Shown piece after piece: positions 29,510-34,250 of a stretch of 34,250 bases of DNA. Below the pieces are notes generated by a model. It was not told the DNA's origin, ran no database searches, and saw only the letters and a program-made list of their open reading frames with translations. Numbering within the stretch: position 1 is the stretch's first letter; each line of letters begins with the position of its first letter. Both the position numbers and the translations under genes were made by a program. The DNA comes from a virus, in the IMG/VR virus record IMGVR_UViG_3300008451_000398, positions 1 to 34,250 of that record; one strand, given 5' to 3'.

Positions 29510-30078
29510 TATATTGCCAACATTTGATTAGTTAATATTTCTGCATCTTCTAAAGTCATTTCAGTAGGTACATTTTCCATCATTAAAGTAATTTGTTCCG
29601 CCTTTTCAAAATCACTTATTTCAATCATTGTCAACGCCTTTGTTCTTGCTCTTTCAATCATTGAAGTATACGCCATAAACACCCCTTTACCTTGTAAGTA
29701 TCTATCAATAATTAATTGACGCATTTGTTCCGACGTTATACCAAAATCATTTGCTTCATTGTCAATCATAGCATTTACAAAAGAATCCGAAACGTTACCT
29801 ATTGCAACCTCATATTTACACGTATATTGGTCTGATTGCTCTTTGATATAATCAAACCCAAAACTAATTGATTTACCTATACTTGAAGCTAAAGCTCTTT
29901 GACGTAATAATGTAAACGCTTTATTTATTCTGTTTGTTAAATCAACTGTTAATTCGTTTAATTCCGTTTGGTTTGGCGTAACGTCAACTTCAATATAATT
30001 TGCGTTTTCTGGCATTGTATCCAAACTTTCATGTTCGATATAACCGCCATTTTCTAATAATTCTCTATAAACTATCAT
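29509..30078 (-). CDS. Fibre-associated protein, unknown role
   Basis: A 189-residue protein, acidic and helical in the C-terminal half (MIEISDFEKAEQITLMMENV). It sits 2 bases behind the tail fibre gene, the usual place of a fibre assembly or host-recognition accessory protein. No motif supports a specific function. Confidence 0.5.
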   Translation of the reverse strand: MIVYRELLENGGYIEHESLDTMPENANYIEVDVTPNQTELNELTVDLTNRINKAFTLLRQRALASSIGKSISFGFDYIKEQSDQYTCKYEVAIGNVSDSFVNAMIDNEANDFGITSEQMRQLIIDRYLQGKGVFMAYTSMIERARTKALTMIEISDFEKAEQITLMMENVPTEMTLEDAEILTNQMLAI

Positions 30079-30080
30079 AA

Positions 30081-31814
30081 CTAAAATGATTTTAAATGGT
30101 TTGGTTTTTCTGGTCGATATTCCACGTAATCTAAAAGCATTAAATCCCTTGCAGTTGTCGCAACTGTTGAAAACATATTAATATTTGCACTAAACCCAGC
30201 AACCGATGAAGATGGTAAATTTGTTGTTGACGTAAATTCAGCTACCACCGTACCAATATCTAACTTAATTTTAAAATAGACTTCTGTTGTGCTTTTAAAC
30301 TCAATCATTAAACTATACCAAGTATTAGCATTTAAAGTGAAAGAAGTTGAAGCAGTTGTAAGTGCAGAACCACGAGTTTTAAAAACTCCCGAATTATTTA
30401 CAATTTCTAAAAAGCAAGAATTAGCAGGTTCAGCTGTTGTCGTTGAGCTATGTGCACCAACATATCCTTTAACATCTGTAACCGTTGGTAGTTTAAATTG
30501 AGTAAAAAACACGTGTTTATCTCCGTTATTTACAATTGTACCTCCATAAAAGAAACAGAAACCTGAATTAAGATTAGCGCTTGAACGTAAAGCAACTAAA
30601 CCTTGATGCCCGACTTCTGAAGTTGCCACTAAGTTTCTATTATAATCAGCAGTACCAGAAGCTAAAGCAATATTAGACATAGGTGCAGAAGTTCCAATAA
30701 GATTAGATAAAGGAAAATCAGTAGCAAATCCTTTTACTTGTAGTAATGATTCTGAACCGCCAAACTCACTCGTAGCCTTTGTACCTTGCGAACCATCTGC
30801 ATTAATGATATAAGCACGCTCGACGCCTGATGTTGTTACTTTTGCAACCGTATCTTCTTGAAGCGCAATCATACCGCTTTTATTAGGAATAAATAATTCA
30901 CGTGTTCCTGTTAACACATCAGCAGTTATATCTACTTCTAAAGCACCTTGAATTAATCTAAACATTGGAGCTCCAATAAAATTTGTAGTAGTATTACCTA
31001 CATCGGTAACTTGCTGTAAATTTTGAGAACCGCCATCAATATCAATAATATTTACAGATTTTCTAATAATTGGAATGTACCAGCCGTTTACCTTTACACT
31101 ACCATCATCATCAGATAAAATATAAATTTCCGCTGGTGCATCTCGCCAATCTTCGTTATCAATAGAAAATGAAACATCTTTTATAAATTGTTCAAAAGTA
31201 AAAACGCTTTTTTCATTCCAACTATCAATAAGTAAATCATATTCAGAAGCAGTGCCAATTCCAAACTTAATATAAAGTCTTAAGTTTTGATTTATAGAAG
31301 TTGTTGAAATAGCTAAATCAGTACGAACTAAAACAGCATCTCCAACTGATAATTTTGTAAAATCAAATTGATTTGTAGATGTGTTCCAAATATCAGAAAC
31401 ACCATACGGAGCCTGTTCATAATTTGTAAAAGCTCCGCCACCATCATTTGTAAGCTGTAAAGGTGTAGACGCAACAAAAGATAAAGGAGTTGTTTGTGTC
31501 GCTAAATCTGATATATGAAAATATCCGAAACTCGCAAACAACTGGTCTGGTTTATTTTTTATAAAATCATCTTGAGTGTCATCATCTTGCAACCAATCAG
31601 CTTGAACGTTTACTTCTGCACCTGCTTCAATTCCTGCTAATTTTGTTACATCAGCATCACTAAAATTATTGTCGCTTAAATCTTTACCAATTACTTTATC
31701 TACTTTATTAGTATATAAGTCGGTATTCATTTCATTTTGATTGTCAAAGGCTGTCCTTAATTCGTCGCCTAAGCCATCATTTGGAGTTGATATGTTGTGT
31801 ATTATTTGTGCCAT
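30081..31814 (-). CDS. Tail fibre / receptor-binding protein
   Basis: A 577-residue fibrous protein. The N-terminal part has the common fibre segment AGAEVNVQADWLQDDDTQDD and FIKNKP at about 64-90, a middle repeat-type motif QNLQQVTDVGNTT, and a beta-rich C-terminal region from about 420 to 565 (aromatic FKIKLDIG type strands) like a LamG/concanavalin lectin domain. It probably binds the host surface. The N-terminal 60 residues likely attach to the virion. It follows the connector gene by 1 base. Confidence 0.75.
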   Translation of the reverse strand: MAQIIHNISTPNDGLGDELRTAFDNQNEMNTDLYTNKVDKVIGKDLSDNNFSDADVTKLAGIEAGAEVNVQADWLQDDDTQDDFIKNKPDQLFASFGYFHISDLATQTTPLSFVASTPLQLTNDGGGAFTNYEQAPYGVSDIWNTSTNQFDFTKLSVGDAVLVRTDLAISTTSINQNLRLYIKFGIGTASEYDLLIDSWNEKSVFTFEQFIKDVSFSIDNEDWRDAPAEIYILSDDDGSVKVNGWYIPIIRKSVNIIDIDGGSQNLQQVTDVGNTTTNFIGAPMFRLIQGALEVDITADVLTGTRELFIPNKSGMIALQEDTVAKVTTSGVERAYIINADGSQGTKATSEFGGSESLLQVKGFATDFPLSNLIGTSAPMSNIALASGTADYNRNLVATSEVGHQGLVALRSSANLNSGFCFFYGGTIVNNGDKHVFFTQFKLPTVTDVKGYVGAHSSTTTAEPANSCFLEIVNNSGVFKTRGSALTTASTSFTLNANTWYSLMIEFKSTTEVYFKIKLDIGTVVAEFTSTTNLPSSSVAGFSANINMFSTVATTARDLMLLDYVEYRPEKPNHLKSF

Positions 31815-31815
31815 T

Positions 31816-32283
31816 TTAATACCATTCTTTTAACTTAGTTACTACTCTATCCTCTGATGTGTATTCAGGAATTGAAATTGTTTTTAGATATTCGTTTAAT
31901 TGAATCTCATAAGTTCCTGCTAAATCTTTAAATTTATTAGCTAATACACTTGCTTCTTTCATATCAACTGCTGTACCTCCCTCAACTGCTAACTTTACAA
32001 TTCCATTGTTTGCAATATGATAACTTCCAAAACCTACAAAATAATAAGCGGAATAATAAGCTAACATCATTAAAACATAATCGTTGTAAATAGTAGCATA
32101 TTCATTTACTAAAGTTTCAGCATCGTAATCATTTACTATTTTATTGTATAAATCAGCTCCTAAAATCCTTTTAATATCGTTTATTTGAGCTGTAAATACA
32201 TGAGGCGCAATTTTATCTACGTCAATATTCCCGCTTAAATTTGTTAATCGTGGAATATCATTTGGTTTAAGCAATAGTATCAT
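31816..32283 (-). CDS. Head-tail connector-like protein (DUF6712 type)
   Basis: A 155-residue mostly helical protein. The stretch KIAPHVFTAQINDIKRILG followed by ADLYNKIV matches, from memory, connector-like proteins (gp6 type, DUF6712) encoded beside portals in Bacteroidetes phages. It overlaps the portal gene by 17 bp, in keeping with a role in closing the head or joining it to the tail. Confidence 0.6.
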   Translation of the reverse strand: MILLLKPNDIPRLTNLSGNIDVDKIAPHVFTAQINDIKRILGADLYNKIVNDYDAETLVNEYATIYNDYVLMMLAYYSAYYFVGFGSYHIANNGIVKLAVEGGTAVDMKEASVLANKFKDLAGTYEIQLNEYLKTISIPEYTSEDRVVTKLKEWY

Positions 32284-33391
32284 TTGTGTCTAATTTTTCT
32301 TCTGAATCAAAATCTTTAAAATCTAAAACTATATCGGCATTTATTAATTTAAAAACCTCATAAAGTCCGTTTAAAAAAGTCAATCTGAAAGGGTTTATAT
32401 TTCTTCGGTATAAATCTTTTATTGCTATTTCTCTCTCATCAGCATTTGAACTAAAACCAGTACCACTATTTGAACCAGCAAATAAAATCGGAGGCGCTGA
32501 GTGTGCTACTATTAATTTACGTTCTGCCTCTTCGCTATAAAATACGTTGTGTTGGCTCATTTCACTTGGCGCAATTCTGTCAATAACTAAAGCATCTTCT
32601 ACACCATCATTAAAACGCACTACTACTTTGCCAGACTTATCAGAACCACAAACATCTTCACGCATTTTATTGGCTTTTTGGTTTGCCAACTCTTCATCAG
32701 CAATATAACCATTATTAACGTTTATAACTGTTAATTCAGAAAGTGTATTTTTAAAATAGTTAAATCCTGCGTTTGCTATTTCGCCCTCCATTCTTGCCCA
32801 ATTAATCCCACTTAAATAGTCAGGAATTGGAAAAAATGGTTCACTCGTTGGTCGTCTTACATAAATAACCTCTAAAGGATTACCAACATATTTGCCTGTG
32901 AATTTCGGGAATAATTGAGGTTTATATTTATATGGATTTTCCCAATCGTAACAAAACCAATATCCGTCTACTTTTGCGGTTTCTTGAATATAATTTACTC
33001 CTAATTTATAAATAGGCATATATTCAATTCTTAATGGCTTGCGGTCTGATTCGTTTGAGTTCCAAATTACTTGAGCTGAAAAACCTCCGTATAACTTCAA
33101 ATCATGGCACATCATTTGTGCGTCTTCTTGCGAAATATATTTGTCGATGTTTGTGCCTTTTTTATCCACCAATCCCTCTGCAAAAATATAACTAACATAA
33201 GCGTTAATTATAGATGCGTTTGTGGGGCTGTCGTCATAAGCATCTTTAAAAATTTTGAACGTTGAATTTTTTAGCCCATTTGTAACCCAATTACGTGCAA
33301 ATACTGGCTTTACATCAATAGGCAAAAAAGCACTAAAATTTTCTTTTCCAAAACTATATATTTGACTATTCTTTGAACCTGAAGTACTCAT
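32267..33391 (-). CDS. Portal protein
   Basis: A 374-residue protein of the PBSX-like portal family. Diagnostic parts are ANAGFNYFKNTLSELTVINV at about 207-226 and AHSAPPILFAGSNSGTGFSS near 300-320, the clip and wing region typical of these portals. The protein forms the ring through which DNA enters the capsid and on which the tail is mounted. It overlaps the 110-residue gene by 26 bp. Its location after the capsid gene and far from TerL is unusual. Confidence 0.82.
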   Translation of the reverse strand: MSTSGSKNSQIYSFGKENFSAFLPIDVKPVFARNWVTNGLKNSTFKIFKDAYDDSPTNASIINAYVSYIFAEGLVDKKGTNIDKYISQEDAQMMCHDLKLYGGFSAQVIWNSNESDRKPLRIEYMPIYKLGVNYIQETAKVDGYWFCYDWENPYKYKPQLFPKFTGKYVGNPLEVIYVRRPTSEPFFPIPDYLSGINWARMEGEIANAGFNYFKNTLSELTVINVNNGYIADEELANQKANKMREDVCGSDKSGKVVVRFNDGVEDALVIDRIAPSEMSQHNVFYSEEAERKLIVAHSAPPILFAGSNSGTGFSSNADEREIAIKDLYRRNINPFRLTFLNGLYEVFKLINADIVLDFKDFDSEEKLDTNDTIA

Positions 33392-33698
33392 TGTTTTGCG
33401 TTTTATATTCGTAATCTTGTACGTTTGTACCCTCTTTTAATACGATTAATTTACCCATATAGATAATATCAACATCGTTATAAATTATTACTTCATATTT
33501 ATTTTGAATAGCGAAGTCTGTCGGCTGTTCCAAAATAGTTATGTTTAAATAATTATTTAAAGTGAATGATATTTCAGGAGTTATAACCTCGTTTGTAGCT
33601 TCATTTCTTAAATGTAGCGAAATAGTATCGGTAATTAACGGATAAAATCGAGGTACTACTTTAAAAATCAAAGGCGTATCTAAAAAAAGTACTTTCAT
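33366..33698 (-). CDS. 110-residue beta-rich virion-type protein
   Basis: An all-beta-looking protein (LFLDTPLIFKVVPRFYPLI, EISFTLNNYLNITIL, KYEVIIYNDVDIIYMGKLI) without signal or membrane segments. It lies between the tail tube-like gene, with its terminator, and the portal gene, which it overlaps by 26 bp. A head or tail accessory role is likely from position only. Confidence 0.6.
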   Translation of the reverse strand: MKVLFLDTPLIFKVVPRFYPLITDTISLHLRNEATNEVITPEISFTLNNYLNITILEQPTDFAIQNKYEVIIYNDVDIIYMGKLIVLKEGTNVQDYEYKTQNNEYFRFKE

Positions 33699-33712
33699 TT
33701 TTGTAAAATTTA

Positions 33713-33746
33713 TAAAAAAAGCCTCTCATTATCTGAAAGGCTTTTA
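33713..33746 (-). terminator. Terminator behind tail tube-like gene
   Basis: AAAGCCTCTC at 33718-33727 pairs with GAAAGGCTTT at 33734-33744 (one mismatch) and is followed on the minus strand by seven T. It closes the tail tube-like gene, so this gene and the capsid gene are each followed by a terminator, as expected for strongly expressed single-gene products. Confidence 0.8.
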
Positions 33747-33761
33747 ATTATTTTCAGAATA

Positions 33762-34250
33762 TTATACGTAAGCTTTTAAAGCCGCTGCATAATCTACCAA
33801 TCCATCGCCTGTTAAGATGTATTTTCTTGAAAAATCAGGCTCCATTGTATTGAAAGTAACGGTATATCCGTTTAAATCTCCAATCTGTCCGCCTGTATCT
33901 CCGTCAGCCGTAGTAACTAAAGCTCCATTTTGAGAACCAGCACAAACAATTGTACCATCGTTACGCTCTAAAAATAAAACCACTTCGCCTTTTAGTAATT
34001 CTGTTACCATTGCAGTAGTTTCTAAATCGCCACCTGATGGAACGTTAAAGATACAAGTAATAGAACCGTTTACACCTGTACTTCTATTGTCGCCACCCGA
34101 GATGCCATTTTCTAAAAACTTAGTAGTGGTATTTTTTAGTTCTAATCTTGCAATAGTAGTAGCTCCGAAGTAAGTCGCTAAATCTGTAACCCCTGTAACA
34201 GTTGTTTGGATTCTTGACAAAGAGTTAAAAGCCCCAATACCGACTGCTCT
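33762..34250 (-). CDS. Tail tube-like protein, C-terminal 162 residues (starts at base 60)
   Basis: The frame is open to the right edge (RAVGIGAFNSLSRIQTT...) and continues into the 20 codons at bases 60-1, giving a 182-residue protein MAVTLTKSRK...AALKAYV. It has a beta-rich core with many Gly/Thr/Asp residues and a segment GQIGDLNGYTVTFNTMEPDF at about 147-166 (full-length numbering), which resembles the NGYTVTF strand of tail tube proteins. The strong terminators before and after it fit an abundant virion protein. An internal TTG within this piece could be mistaken for its start. A decoration protein is the alternative. Confidence 0.65.
   Translation of the reverse strand, partial: RAVGIGAFNSLSRIQTTVTGVTDLATYFGATTIARLELKNTTTKFLENGISGGDNRSTGVNGSITCIFNVPSGGDLETTAMVTELLKGEVVLFLERNDGTIVCAGSQNGALVTTADGDTGGQIGDLNGYTVTFNTMEPDFSRKYILTGDGLVDYAAALKAYV

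Noticed and set aside
33762-34220. Start of the tail tube-like gene at a TTG near 34220
   Set aside because: The frame continues upstream through the window edge to an ATG at base 60 on the other end.
1-34250. Search for integrase, integron integrase, transposase, CRISPR array, tRNA or rRNA genes
   Set aside because: No tyrosine or serine recombinase motifs, spaced direct repeats, tRNA cloverleaf or rRNA sequence were noticed. The attC-like elements therefore have no visible partner enzyme in this window.

Overview
The window is very probably the complete genome of a tailed phage (siphovirus-like) of a Flavobacterium-like Bacteroidetes host, written as one linearised circle of 34,250 bp. The evidence for Bacteroidetes is low GC, A-rich start leaders such as AAACTAAAAC-N-ATG instead of Shine-Dalgarno sequences, several promoters of the Bacteroidetes type (TTG, 17-23 bp, TAnnTTTG), a Bacteroidetes-style signal peptide and lipobox, and genes of families common in these phages. 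The two window ends join in frame: a minus-strand gene starts at base 60, runs off base 1 and continues at base 34250, giving one intact 182-residue protein. No integrase, other recombinase or classical repressor was recognised.

Layout. Nearly everything is on the minus strand and is best read from high to low coordinates. From about 22.7 to 18.9 kb lies a run of small early genes, with a LuxR-type HTH, a MazF/PemK-like protein, an ERF annealing protein and an SSB-like OB protein. From 18.75 to 16.3 kb is a replication operon (initiator with winged helix, a loader-like protein, a RepA-like ATPase) behind its own promoter and a structured leader RNA. From 16.3 to 12.2 kb are NinB-like, methyltransferase, NinG-like and many tiny genes. 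From 12.1 kb down to 0 and on round to 31.8 kb are terminase, tail and head genes in an unusual order: TerS, TerL, tail chaperone pair with a likely frameshift, neck proteins, tail proteins, tape measure, then protease-scaffold, major capsid, tail tube-like protein, portal and connector. Next come a tail fibre, holin and endolysin (31.8 to 27.7 kb), and a separate DnaQ-like exonuclease plus unimolecular spanin pair (26.7 to 25.4 kb). A plus-strand arm (22.8 to 25.4 kb) runs outward from a divergent early promoter region and carries an m5C methyltransferase; one isolated plus-strand gene lies at 27 kb.

The most unusual feature is a family of imperfect palindromes, four of them 123-126 bp long, that begin with a TAACGTWT-like core and end in GTT, each placed directly behind a gene in that gene's orientation. 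They resemble integron attC sites. Three occur in a row on the minus strand (13.8 to 15.2 kb), around a 90-aa gene and a DNA methyltransferase; one full copy plus degenerate ones lie on the plus-strand arm around the second methyltransferase. Two copies 10.7 kb apart in inverted orientation are identical at 129 of 146 positions, while the genes that follow them are only distant paralogues. Other points of interest are a leader RNA with two complementary hairpin loops before the replication initiator, a short promoter-to-terminator transcript at 26.8 kb, a T9 slippery run in the tail chaperone pair, and a frameshifted winged-helix gene.
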